From the NCBI GenBank assembly GCA_038143535.1, contig JAYQMD010000001.1:1488001-1552000 (forward strand): a stretch of DNA of 64,000 nt, given 5' to 3'. The DNA comes from UBA7446 sp038143535 (GTDB lineage Bacteria > Bacteroidota > Bacteroidia > Flavobacteriales > Flavobacteriaceae). Numbering within the stretch: the first letter of the stretch is position 1; each line of letters begins with the position of its first letter. Below the pieces are notes generated by a model, which saw nothing but the letters and a program-made list of their open reading frames with translations, had not been told where the DNA came from and did no database searches. The translations under genes were made by a program, and so were the position numbers. Below, one piece after another: positions 53,436-62,704 of the stretch.

Positions 53436-54770
53436 TTAGTTAACAACAAATTCAACTCTTCTATTTAAAGCCATACCCTCTTGTGTTTTGTTAGAGGCAA
53501 TTGGTGATGATTCACCTTGTCCTACAGCAGTAAGTCTAGATGCATCGATACCATTTGAAACCAAATAATCAAAAACACTTTGAGCGCGTTGTTGCGATAA
53601 TTTTTTATTAAAGCGTTCAACTCCGCTATTGTCTGTATGTCCAACAACAGAAACAGAGGCTGAGGTGTTTGCGTTAAGAATGTCCATAACTTTAGCAAGT
53701 GATGTTTTGTTTGCGTCAGAGAGTGCAGCAACACTAACATCAAATTTTAAAGAAATAGCATTTAAATCAGAAAGTGGGTGTTCAGGACAACCTGCATTAG
53801 ACGCTGGACCAGGAACTGCAGGACATTTATCGTCTTTGTCAGCGACCATATCACCATCCGCATCTGGGCAACCATTTAAAGCTTTGCTTCCAGCAGCATT
53901 CGGACAAGCATCATTGGAATCTTTAATACCATCTGCATCTGCATCAGGACAACCGTTTAGAGCTAAAACACCCGCAACTTCTGGACAACTATCTTCGCTG
54001 TCCTTAATGCCATCGCCATCAGTGTCGGGACAACCATTTAAAACGGCAAGTCCGGGAATAGTAGGACAATCATCTTCGCTGTTGCGAATACCATCATTGT
54101 CATCGTCAGGACAGCCATTAAGTGCAGGTAAACCTGGAACATCAATACATTCATCAACGCTGTCTTTAACGCCATCACCGTCCGTGTCTCCATCGCCTAA
54201 ACCGAAACTAAGACCAAGGCTATATTGATAATACGAGAGACCTGGGGGTGTAGATTTAATTAAATCATCAGAATAGTATTTGTTAACTGTTTGTGCAGTA
54301 ATTCCAAAATTGTCATACATCCAATATGTTAAACTCAAACCAGCATAAGGAGTAATGTAACTAGTTTCCATATCAGAATAGGATAAACCTGCTTTGATGG
54401 CTGGATCGAGTTTCTTAAGTTTGTTTCTAAACTTTTTTATCCCTCTAAGTGAAAGTAAAATACCTGCATCAAATGTGAAATGTGAATCTGCACCTCTTGA
54501 TGAACTAGCTAATAAATTATTAAAAGTTGCCGTTGCCTCAACAGAATATGAAGGGCTTAAATAAAGTGCAGCTTGAAAAGAATTAACAAGGTCAAAAAGA
54601 TCATTATACTCCGCATTATCAAAATTATTTATTCCAGATGATGGGAGTTGATTTTCTGAGTATATATCAATTGCACTTGTAGAAACTGTAAGTCGCCATG
54701 GGTTAGAAGCAGTTTGAGCTACCGCAAAGAAACCCATAAGGAAAACAAAACTAAATACTATTTTTTTCAT
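53436..54770 (-). CDS. OmpA family protein with thrombospondin type 3 repeats
   Basis: 444 residues. A signal peptide (to AVAQ) precedes an eight-strand-type beta-barrel (about 20-190). Then come five calcium-binding TSP type 3 repeats (about 195-320, motif DxDxDGxxDxxDxCP). The end is an OmpA peptidoglycan-binding domain (about 325-444) with VVGHTDNSG and the Asp/Arg-type RFNKKLSQQRAQSVFDYL and NRRVEFVV. It anchors the outer membrane to the cell wall. Confidence 0.95.
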   Translation of the reverse strand: MKKIVFSFVFLMGFFAVAQTASNPWRLTVSTSAIDIYSENQLPSSGINNFDNAEYNDLFDLVNSFQAALYLSPSYSVEATATFNNLLASSSRGADSHFTFDAGILLSLRGIKKFRNKLKKLDPAIKAGLSYSDMETSYITPYAGLSLTYWMYDNFGITAQTVNKYYSDDLIKSTPPGLSYYQYSLGLSFGLGDGDTDGDGVKDSVDECIDVPGLPALNGCPDDDNDGIRNSEDDCPTIPGLAVLNGCPDTDGDGIKDSEDSCPEVAGVLALNGCPDADADGIKDSNDACPNAAGSKALNGCPDADGDMVADKDDKCPAVPGPASNAGCPEHPLSDLNAISLKFDVSVAALSDANKTSLAKVMDILNANTSASVSVVGHTDNSGVERFNKKLSQQRAQSVFDYLVSNGIDASRLTAVGQGESSPIASNKTQEGMALNRRVEFVVN

Positions 54771-54784
54771 AATGTAATATTAAT

Positions 54785-54817
54785 AAAAAGGCTCTCACCG
54801 AAATGAAAGCCTTTTTT
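54785..54817 (-). terminator. intrinsic terminator of the large lipoprotein gene
   Basis: Hairpin AAAAAGGCT-C-TCA / TGA-A-AGCCTTTTT with one mismatch and a six-base loop, followed by T's on the minus strand. It separates the 1365-codon lipoprotein gene from the OmpA gene. Confidence 0.7.
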
Positions 54818-54856
54818 ATAATTATTTAAAAATAAACAAGACTCTGATTTAGATTA

Positions 54857-57800
54857 TTAGTCGTTCAATAGAGCGAATTCAGCTAGATTATTGATTCCGT
54901 CTGTAAAATCAGTATCAGAATTATATTGATCAGCAGCATCTGCATTTTGTGATAGCGCAGCACCTCCAACTAAGAAATCAGCCACAGCAGTTACAGAATT
55001 TGCCTGAGTAAATCCTAGCAAGTGCGTTGCAATTAATTTTACTTCACTAAGCTCTGCACTATCAAGTGCAGTATTCGGAGTACCACTGTTATCTTTAGGA
55101 GTATACGTACCTGTTATACCATTTCCAACAACATTTAACACAAAGTCAACAGTTGCTAAGTCAGATGCTGTAGCAGCACTTGTAGCAGCACCGGTATCTA
55201 AATAAGATGATAAATCTAACGCAGTCATTGCAGTATTACCGGTGATAATGATCTCATGCATTTTACTTGTAGCTGAAGTATATGATGTTAGAGAGGTATT
55301 ATCAATAATATGCAATTTAGTTCCAACAACGTTTGTACCATTCGTGTGTCCAGCAGTGATTGATGTTAAACCATCCATACCATTAACAACGAATGTATCA
55401 ACATTTCCAGCAGTAGTTAAGCCAGATACATTGTCAACATTTGTGAATGACATCGCATCAAGTGCGGCATTTCCAGTGATATTGATTGTATATGCAGTTA
55501 CAGCTGAATTTCCAAAGTCGTTAGCAACTAAATCAAATGCAGTAGACTGATCAGTTAACGTCAATGAAGTCATTGCAGGAGCAGAAACTTCAGCAATAGT
55601 AATTGAGTTTGTTGAAACTGTTTCAGCTAAAGTCAATGTCATTGCACCAGCGTTTGCATCATCGTGTGCTGGCAGCTCTACCAAAGTATCACTTTCAACA
55701 GTTAATGTATTCCATGTTGCTAACAGTGGACTAGCTCCAGCAGTTGTTGTACCATCTTCTAGAACAAGATCTCCGCTTAAAGTTAGATCACCAGTAGAAG
55801 AAACTAAATCTTCAACCATTATAAGAGTACCTCCAATAGTTAATGATGAGCCATCATGAGTTGATAACTCATGAGTATTTACATTACCAGTACCAGCATC
55901 AATTGTGGTTGTTCCATCAGCAGTTGTTTTAATAGCTGTTAAGGAAGAAAGATTAATAACCCCAGAAGTTGAAGTAATAGAAACATTAGTAGCTCTAGGT
56001 GATGTAGTATCAGTCATAGTAGACCCAGTTACAGGAAGACCCATACTTACTAAATTACTTAAATCAATATTACCCCCTGCTTGGAATGTGTATGGTTGAG
56101 GTTCAGGGTTTGAACCTTGTTCTGCACCATAAAATTCAGTGAACCCTTGGGCTTGAATTTCACCACCAGCAATTACTGAAACACCTTTCGTGTTGGGATA
56201 AGCATTAAAGTCATAATTATTAATTAGGGCATCTCCTCCTATATTTATATTTAAGCCTGCAGAACCGAATGATGCACCTTTTATTGTGCCAACAAAATCA
56301 ACACTACCAGCACCGGTTGCAGTAAAATCACCACCAATCCATAGCAAATTAGAAGCTTGACCAATAGCAGCAACACCACCGACATCAACAGTAAGTCCGC
56401 TTATATAAGAAGTTTTAAAGGTAATATTACCAAAAGAATTTATGGTTACACCTTCATTAGCGAGTGTATTGTATTGAGTTCTAGCGTTACCATCTGTAGT
56501 GAAGACTGTTCCTGCGGGATCAATATAACGAGCTAGGAAAGTAACATTACCAGCACCAGTTGTTGTTACAGTTGCATTACCTCCATTTAAGAATTCTTTT
56601 ACACCTGGAGTGTAAGGATCATCCATAATAAACTGAATCACAGTATTATTCTTTGCATTAACTGTAAGTTCGCCATTAATTTGTCCAAGGTATAAGTCAA
56701 ATCCATTTTGATTACCATTAATACTCACAGTCAAGTCTCCATCAATGTCCAAACCATTTTCAATAGTTGTAGCATTTGCGGATTCTCCACTTGGGAATTT
56801 ATCAGCACCTAAAGCTCCGTTAACACCAGCAACGTGAAGCATCCCTACCTCTACTGTTCCACCAGCATTGAGCTGTGGTATTGCGTTAAGCCAAGATACT
56901 TTTTTGTTTGATGTGATTGTCGAACTATCAACGTCCCAGGCGCTACCAGTAGCATCTAGGTTAGCTGTAAGTATGTTCATATTAACATTGCCAGTACCGT
57001 TATCTAACAATGAGAATGAACTAGCAGTTACAGATGTATATTTAATATCAGTGAAGTTAGCAGTATTATTTCCGCCATTATCCTCAATATTGAATTGACC
57101 AGTAACTATCGTAGGAACATCAATTGTCTGACCATCAGAGTCAAAAGTAATTGACCCTCCAGTACCATTAGAAATACTTGTAGCAGTTAATGAAGCGTTT
57201 CCAAAAGCATCAATATCAACATTACCTGTTATTGCACCAGCAGTTACATCAACTACATTTCCATCAGCAATTATTCCTGCAAGGTCTTGTGCACCAGTGA
57301 CAGTTAAATTTGTATCTGTTTTTAAACTGATGTCTGCAGTTTTAGCAGCACTAAAGGCAACCGTGAATGTGTTTGTTGACGGTGTTCCAGCTAAATCAGA
57401 TTCTGAAATAGCGCCTAAATCAACAGTTGTAGGATCATTTAGTGTGTTTGTTTCTACTGTAACATCAGCTGCACTAACAATTGAGAATGCACCAACACTA
57501 ACCACATTTGAGAAGTCAACAGTAGCTGCACTATTTTCTTGAATAGTTAGAGTGCCTCCGATATTTTCGAAAGAAGTTACATAATCTTCTGATGCATCGT
57601 AATATAGTGTAACATTATTTGCAGCGTTAACAAATGATGGTGTTGAAACTGGATTACCAGTTACAGAATAATCTCCTCCAACACTAACAAGTGAATTGGC
57701 TGTTAAATCTGATGTACTCACGATTTGAATATCCCCAGTAACAGTGTTGAATTTATCCATAACTCCTATAATAGAAGTAACTTTCTCAGCGGTTGTCGCG

Positions 57801-58954
57801 AAAGTTGTATTAATTTGAACATCACCATTAATAACCATTACTTTATCCCTGAGTTCAACAGCGTATGCCAGCTCAGCGTCATTAGTAATAGTTAGATTTC
57901 CGTTATAAACAGTTGTTATATGATCTAGAAGAGTTGTAACATCTGCCTGTAGATTTGCAATAAGTGCATCTATAGCTGCAAGTTGAGAATCAACACTATT
58001 ATCGTTGTCTGTGACGGTTTGTGAAAGTGTATTAACAAGAGCAGTCAGTGCATTAATTTGCGTTAGGTTAGCAGCAATTGCAGTTTGTGCATTTGTTATT
58101 TCAAGTATAATTGCAGTTTGTGCAGCAGTCAATTCTGCACTTTGGTTGACAAACCCATCGTTGATAACTGTAAGCATTGAAGCTAGTTGATTCATGATAG
58201 CTAGATTGTCAGCATCAACATTATCAAGTTCAGTTTGTACAATACCTATTTGTAACATGGTATTCATGTACCAAACCAAAGCATCGGCAGCATTTGCATC
58301 TATTTCATCATTTACGTTATTAAACTGGGTAGTAATATCTGCAAGCATAGCTGCAAGCTGCCCGGTTAAATTAGTTAGAACATCATCTAATTTTCCGTCA
58401 ACAGCAACAATTTTGCCATCAACTACAGCAACTGCACCTGCCAAATCCATTATTGCATTACCATTAGCATCAATCTTGGTGCCATTTGCATCGACAGATG
58501 TTTGAAGAACCTCAATTTCACCATCAATAATTTGAATGTTGGTGTTTAAAGCAGTCAAAGATGCATTAACTGATGAAAAGCCATTTTCAATCATGACTTC
58601 CATAGCATCGAGTTGAGTAATTATGCTTGCCGCTACTGCTTGAAGGTCAGCATCTAGGTCGCTCATTTGAGCAGCTAGTGATGCGGATGTATCACTTACC
58701 AATGCAGATAGATTTGCTATATCTTCAACTGTAGGCAATTCACCAATAGCAGTTGAAATTGCTGCTAAAGCTGAGTTGATGTTTAATAATTCTAGTTGAA
58801 TATCAGCAATGCCGTCTACGGTTGATTGAATATTATCAAGTTTTGCATTAACTCCGTTTAGTTGGTCGTTAAGATTAGCAAAATCATCCTCGTAGTCATT
58901 ACAAGAAACTGCAAAACCAAATATTGCAGTAAGTAAGATAAGTCGTTTAATCAT
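54857..58954 (-). CDS. very large coiled-coil / beta-repeat lipoprotein
   Basis: 1365 residues. The lipobox is LLTAIFGFAVSCND with Cys18. Residues about 25-330 are Ala/Leu/Asp-rich heptad-type helix (QLNGVNAKLDNIQSTVDGIA and similar), like a long stalk. The rest is a Thr/Val/Asn/Gly-rich series of short strands (LTVSINGNQNG, VTTTGAGNVTF, SLTIGGTLIM), as in right-handed beta-helix or leucine-rich-like adhesins. No catalytic motif is seen. It is probably a long surface lipoprotein; the function is unknown. A good promoter lies upstream. Confidence 0.85.
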   Translation of the reverse strand: MIKRLILLTAIFGFAVSCNDYEDDFANLNDQLNGVNAKLDNIQSTVDGIADIQLELLNINSALAAISTAIGELPTVEDIANLSALVSDTSASLAAQMSDLDADLQAVAASIITQLDAMEVMIENGFSSVNASLTALNTNIQIIDGEIEVLQTSVDANGTKIDANGNAIMDLAGAVAVVDGKIVAVDGKLDDVLTNLTGQLAAMLADITTQFNNVNDEIDANAADALVWYMNTMLQIGIVQTELDNVDADNLAIMNQLASMLTVINDGFVNQSAELTAAQTAIILEITNAQTAIAANLTQINALTALVNTLSQTVTDNDNSVDSQLAAIDALIANLQADVTTLLDHITTVYNGNLTITNDAELAYAVELRDKVMVINGDVQINTTFATTAEKVTSIIGVMDKFNTVTGDIQIVSTSDLTANSLVSVGGDYSVTGNPVSTPSFVNAANNVTLYYDASEDYVTSFENIGGTLTIQENSAATVDFSNVVSVGAFSIVSAADVTVETNTLNDPTTVDLGAISESDLAGTPSTNTFTVAFSAAKTADISLKTDTNLTVTGAQDLAGIIADGNVVDVTAGAITGNVDIDAFGNASLTATSISNGTGGSITFDSDGQTIDVPTIVTGQFNIEDNGGNNTANFTDIKYTSVTASSFSLLDNGTGNVNMNILTANLDATGSAWDVDSSTITSNKKVSWLNAIPQLNAGGTVEVGMLHVAGVNGALGADKFPSGESANATTIENGLDIDGDLTVSINGNQNGFDLYLGQINGELTVNAKNNTVIQFIMDDPYTPGVKEFLNGGNATVTTTGAGNVTFLARYIDPAGTVFTTDGNARTQYNTLANEGVTINSFGNITFKTSYISGLTVDVGGVAAIGQASNLLWIGGDFTATGAGSVDFVGTIKGASFGSAGLNINIGGDALINNYDFNAYPNTKGVSVIAGGEIQAQGFTEFYGAEQGSNPEPQPYTFQAGGNIDLSNLVSMGLPVTGSTMTDTTSPRATNVSITSTSGVINLSSLTAIKTTADGTTTIDAGTGNVNTHELSTHDGSSLTIGGTLIMVEDLVSSTGDLTLSGDLVLEDGTTTAGASPLLATWNTLTVESDTLVELPAHDDANAGAMTLTLAETVSTNSITIAEVSAPAMTSLTLTDQSTAFDLVANDFGNSAVTAYTINITGNAALDAMSFTNVDNVSGLTTAGNVDTFVVNGMDGLTSITAGHTNGTNVVGTKLHIIDNTSLTSYTSATSKMHEIIITGNTAMTALDLSSYLDTGAATSAATASDLATVDFVLNVVGNGITGTYTPKDNSGTPNTALDSAELSEVKLIATHLLGFTQANSVTAVADFLVGGAALSQNADAADQYNSDTDFTDGINNLAEFALLND

Positions 58955-58997
58955 TTTCGTTGTATTTAAATTTAAATAAATTCTTGTTTAATAACTG

Positions 58998-59025
58998 CAA
59001 ATATAATGTTTTTTATATATAGCAA
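58998..59025 (-). promoter_or_regulatory. consensus Bacteroidota promoter of the large lipoprotein gene
   Basis: On the minus strand TTG (59023-59025), a 17-base spacer, then TATATTTG (58998-59005) match the -33/-7 consensus. The start of transcription would be about 35 bases before the ATG at 58954. This is the best promoter match in the window. Confidence 0.7.
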
Positions 59026-59063
59026 GTTAAAAGAGGGTAAATTTTACGCTTTTTTTTAAATTT

Positions 59064-60065
59064 TTACAGATTGTCCGTTTTTAAATGCTTGAAAAAACCT
59101 TTATTGTTTCTTAAGAATCTGTCAAACTTAACAATCATTGATATTTCGAAAACATTAGGAGGAAAGACGGTTAGGTCTTGAGAAATAGGGAAATTATAGC
59201 CAAAACTAAATTCAAATTGTTCAACACTTACAGATGTGTTTAGCCCAGCTAGCATTGCATTTGATAATTTATTTTTTGTAAATAATTGGTGTAAACCTAT
59301 TGAAAACCCGCCCAATAGTAGTTCTTGACCTGCGTAAACTTTCATGAAATCATCAGCAGAATAAATAGATGTGATAAGGTACAAATATGAATTTTCGGGC
59401 AAAAAACCTCTTCCGAAATAATTTAAATCTCTTTCATAAGCAATTACACCTGAAAAACTTATTGGTCTTTTTAATTCAAACTCTTGATTATATGAGATAT
59501 CAGGGGAGTTTAAATGCTTTAGAGCAACGCCAAACATGAAACTTTCATTATAAACCAATGCTGAAGCCCCCAAGTCGAAAAAATTAGTCCTTAATTCGTT
59601 GAATGATAATGGATCACTTGAAGATGCTGCAATGGAACCCGTCAATAAATTTAATTGATCCCCGAATATTAAATCTGGGTTCTCAATTTGATTAAATCCA
59701 ACTCCAACGCTTAAACTTGGTAAAAAATACATTTCGTTGAAAAGCCTAACCCTATATATATAAGATAAATTAATTGTATTATTAATCAGTCCATATGAAT
59801 TGATTTGAAAATTATTAAAATCTATTCCGAGACTAAAATTTGCATTATTAAAACTGACTGCCCCAAAAAATATTTTTGAATCAATTTTTTCGTTCGTTTG
59901 ATAAGAGAGAGAATTATAACTAACTCCAGCAAAGGACTTTGCATTAATTCCGTAAAAACTTGGATTTAAAAATTGAGTTTGTCTTGTCTGGTTGTAATAT
60001 GATTGTTGCCCTAAACAGAATGTTGACAGTATAAAAAATATAAATAAATGTATATGCCTCATCAC
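59064..60065 (-). CDS. PorP/SprF family outer-membrane protein
   Basis: 333 residues. The signal peptide MMRHIHLFIFFILSTFCLGQ is followed by the family start QSYYNQTRQTQFLNPSFYGI. A predicted outer-membrane barrel with SFGYNFPISQDL near the end completes it. SprF-like proteins partner with large T9SS type B adhesins and are needed to secrete them or display them on the surface. The gene overlaps the stop of the upstream adhesin gene (ATGA), which supports that pairing. Confidence 0.93.
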   Translation of the reverse strand: MMRHIHLFIFFILSTFCLGQQSYYNQTRQTQFLNPSFYGINAKSFAGVSYNSLSYQTNEKIDSKIFFGAVSFNNANFSLGIDFNNFQINSYGLINNTINLSYIYRVRLFNEMYFLPSLSVGVGFNQIENPDLIFGDQLNLLTGSIAASSSDPLSFNELRTNFFDLGASALVYNESFMFGVALKHLNSPDISYNQEFELKRPISFSGVIAYERDLNYFGRGFLPENSYLYLITSIYSADDFMKVYAGQELLLGGFSIGLHQLFTKNKLSNAMLAGLNTSVSVEQFEFSFGYNFPISQDLTVFPPNVFEISMIVKFDRFLRNNKGFFKHLKTDNL

Positions 60066-62302
60066 CTTAGGATTTGAATTGTTCCGGTTTTTTCAATGAC
60101 TTCACCATTTATAATGACGCCGTTAATATGGTATATGTACATTTTACTATTCAAATCAGCGTTTGAGCCATCCCATGGAATAATTTCAGGTTTAATAATA
60201 TTTCCAGCACCATCATCACCGCCACTTTCAGCAGATTCATGAAGTAAATTTCCATAAGCATTATAAATTCTCATTGAAATATTAATAAATCCAGAAAATT
60301 TAGGTGTGAATACATCGTTTTTACCATCATTATTTGGGGTAAATACATTTGGCACCATTAACAAATATCCATCTCCAATGGTGATTTGCCTAATTATTTC
60401 TTTAGAACATCCAGCTTCATTTGATACAGTTAATTTAACATCATAAATTCCATCAGCAGAAAAAGAATGAGAAACTTTGTCTCCATATTCAATAGAGGTT
60501 ATATCTCCAAAATCCCATTCAACAGAATTGTAATTTGTCATGTTAGAAGTTACTTCAAACCTTACTAATTCATTTTTTGGAATTACATTGTATAAATTGT
60601 ATGATTCGCTGTTGTAAGTGAATTCGGGGTCTGAAAAATCATTGTAAATTAATGATGGGTCAACAGTAGTATTACAGCCTTCAGAATTTGAAATTAAAAG
60701 CACTCCATTTTCAACCGGTGAAATTGTAATTTCATAAGTGGAAATTTCAATCGTACTATTATTTTGCAATTTTGTGCTGGCTACTTGTTTACCTTCATAA
60801 TAGAATGTTGGATCCCCGTCAAACCTGATCAGATCAATTGTTACAATGCCTGTTTCCCCTAAACAAATATTGTCATCTATTCTTACATTTTCATATTTTA
60901 CAGCATCTCTTATTAAATCAATTTCCTTTTCGTATGCGCATGTTCTTTGAGGATTTTCAGGGTCAATTTCTGTAACAACTACTTTATACTTACCCTCATC
61001 TAAGTTTTTTAAATAATTTATTCCTTCAAAATCAGGTAGTTCAATCCAAGTACTTAATGAGCAAGATTGTGTTCCCCCAGTTATTTTAAAAAATGCAGAG
61101 GCATCAGCATCTAAAACGACCTGGCCAGGTTTTGCACAAACAGTAATTCCACCTGATTGACTTATTTGGTTAGTTAAATTAACATTAATGAAGTCAGCAG
61201 CGCAATTTTGATACGTCACTATCCCTAAAGAATCGTCATATTTTATGTTTGTAATATTAAAATCATCTGGGTCTAAATCAAAGTTGTTTAAAATTCCGTC
61301 AAGGTCATTATCTTGAATATCAAAATTATCGTCAATTCCATCGTTATTAGTGTCTGCCCCACTAGTTTGATTAATATCCGCAGCATCAATAATACCATCT
61401 CCATCTGAGTCGCTACCACCTGTTGTTTGATCTATATCAGCACGGTTGGGGATGCCATCACCATCCAAATCAGAATCCGCATAATCTGCAATGCCATCTG
61501 AATCTGAATCCTTGGCCTCAACCAAATATGTTAAACAATTTTCTCCTAATTGATAAGAATACCACTTAATCTCTCTATTTAAATATTCATTCCCAAGTAT
61601 TTGTACTTTGATTTCTCCATCGTTTACAAACTCATCACAAGAAGGTGGTATTACAAACCCTCCATCAGAGTTATCAGCGATTCCATCACCATCAGAGTCA
61701 ATTGAATATTCAAAGGGTTCATTAGAACCATTGCTGAAAATTGCAAAAGTTCCATTTATGGTAGCTACCTCATCTAATTGTTGTGAGACGATTTGAACAG
61801 GTTTAATGGATTTTATTTCCATGTTTCCAAATTCATATCTACAACTAGGGTCACTATTTTGCCATACTTCGACTCTATATTTCCCTGAGACTAAACTAGA
61901 AGCGGAAAGTGTTATAGGCTCAAAACTACTGTCATGATTGTTTGAAGTACTGAAAACTTGTATTTTCTCAAAACCATCCGGTGTATTTGTTGCTGGATCC
62001 AAACGAGTCCAATTTACAGAGTAGTACGTACTAGGCTCTAATTTGCTAATGTTAACAGAAATTGATGCGTCATCATTTCCATAACAAACTAGTTCATCTA
62101 GATTCGTTTGAATAAGCAAGCCATCGTTTAAAATGGTAAACATATTATTTTCCTCAAAATAACTACAATCACCTGAATCTTGATCACTATACACTAATTC
62201 AATTGCATAACTTCCAGGGATTAAATCAATTGTATCCGTGTAAGGAGTAGATGTTGGATTTGGATTCGCTATAATTGAATCATCTATTCCATCACCATTC
62301 AA
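60062..62302 (-). CDS. giant T9SS type B adhesin, C-terminal fragment
   Basis: 746 codons after a frameshift, all in frame to the natural end. It contains DxDxDGxxD calcium-binding repeats (about 200-340), several beta domains, a PKD domain (about 585-650: VEWDFGDITSIEYGDKVSHSF), and the gliding-motility-type / CHU C-terminal domain (about 655-746: MVPNVFTPNNDGKNDVF, MRIYNAYGNLLHES, IIPWDGSN, KTGTIQILR), the type B T9SS signal. The apparent start ATG is not natural. The upstream frame at 62299-64000 belongs to the same gene. Confidence 0.88.
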   Translation of the reverse strand: MNGDGIDDSIIANPNPTSTPYTDTIDLIPGSYAIELVYSDQDSGDCSYFEENNMFTILNDGLLIQTNLDELVCYGNDDASISVNISKLEPSTYYSVNWTRLDPATNTPDGFEKIQVFSTSNNHDSSFEPITLSASSLVSGKYRVEVWQNSDPSCRYEFGNMEIKSIKPVQIVSQQLDEVATINGTFAIFSNGSNEPFEYSIDSDGDGIADNSDGGFVIPPSCDEFVNDGEIKVQILGNEYLNREIKWYSYQLGENCLTYLVEAKDSDSDGIADYADSDLDGDGIPNRADIDQTTGGSDSDGDGIIDAADINQTSGADTNNDGIDDNFDIQDNDLDGILNNFDLDPDDFNITNIKYDDSLGIVTYQNCAADFINVNLTNQISQSGGITVCAKPGQVVLDADASAFFKITGGTQSCSLSTWIELPDFEGINYLKNLDEGKYKVVVTEIDPENPQRTCAYEKEIDLIRDAVKYENVRIDDNICLGETGIVTIDLIRFDGDPTFYYEGKQVASTKLQNNSTIEISTYEITISPVENGVLLISNSEGCNTTVDPSLIYNDFSDPEFTYNSESYNLYNVIPKNELVRFEVTSNMTNYNSVEWDFGDITSIEYGDKVSHSFSADGIYDVKLTVSNEAGCSKEIIRQITIGDGYLLMVPNVFTPNNDGKNDVFTPKFSGFINISMRIYNAYGNLLHESAESGGDDGAGNIIKPEIIPWDGSNADLNSKMYIYHINGVIINGEVIEKTGTIQILR

Positions 62303-62704
62303 GTCAATACCCCTGTTTGATTTACATCTGCAAAATCGTCAATGCCATCACCATCAGAATCGTTACCACCCGTTTGATCTACATCGACATTATCTGCAAT
62401 ACCATCATCATCTTTATCCAAATCAACAGGAACACTTAACGGGGATGTATCAGCCATTGCGGCTGCACTCAATTGAATATTGTAAGAATCATCAATACCA
62501 TCGCCATTGGTGTCAATACCGCCTGTTTGATCTGCATCTGCTGCATCAATAATGCCATCATTATCAGAGTCTAAGCCTCCTGCCTGGTCAATATCAATAA
62601 TATCAGCTATGCCGTCATTGTCCGTGTCAAGAGCTTTGTATAGCAAGTAGCTGTCTAACATATATGTACCGTCAATGTCAAATGTAACTGAGCCCATAGT
62701 AAGT
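62186..62704 (-). repeat. internal duplication of the adhesin, copy 1
   Basis: About 519 bases almost identical to 62842-63361, with about four visible differences, one of them the missing C at 62310-62313 that breaks the frame. It encodes one beta domain edge plus a block of Asp-rich repeats. Confidence 0.88.

Noticed and set aside
53629..54228. A 199-codon plus-strand ORF antisense to the OmpA gene
   Set aside because: It mirrors the codon periodicity of the thrombospondin-type repeats. The minus-strand OmpA protein has clear domains, so this is a shadow.
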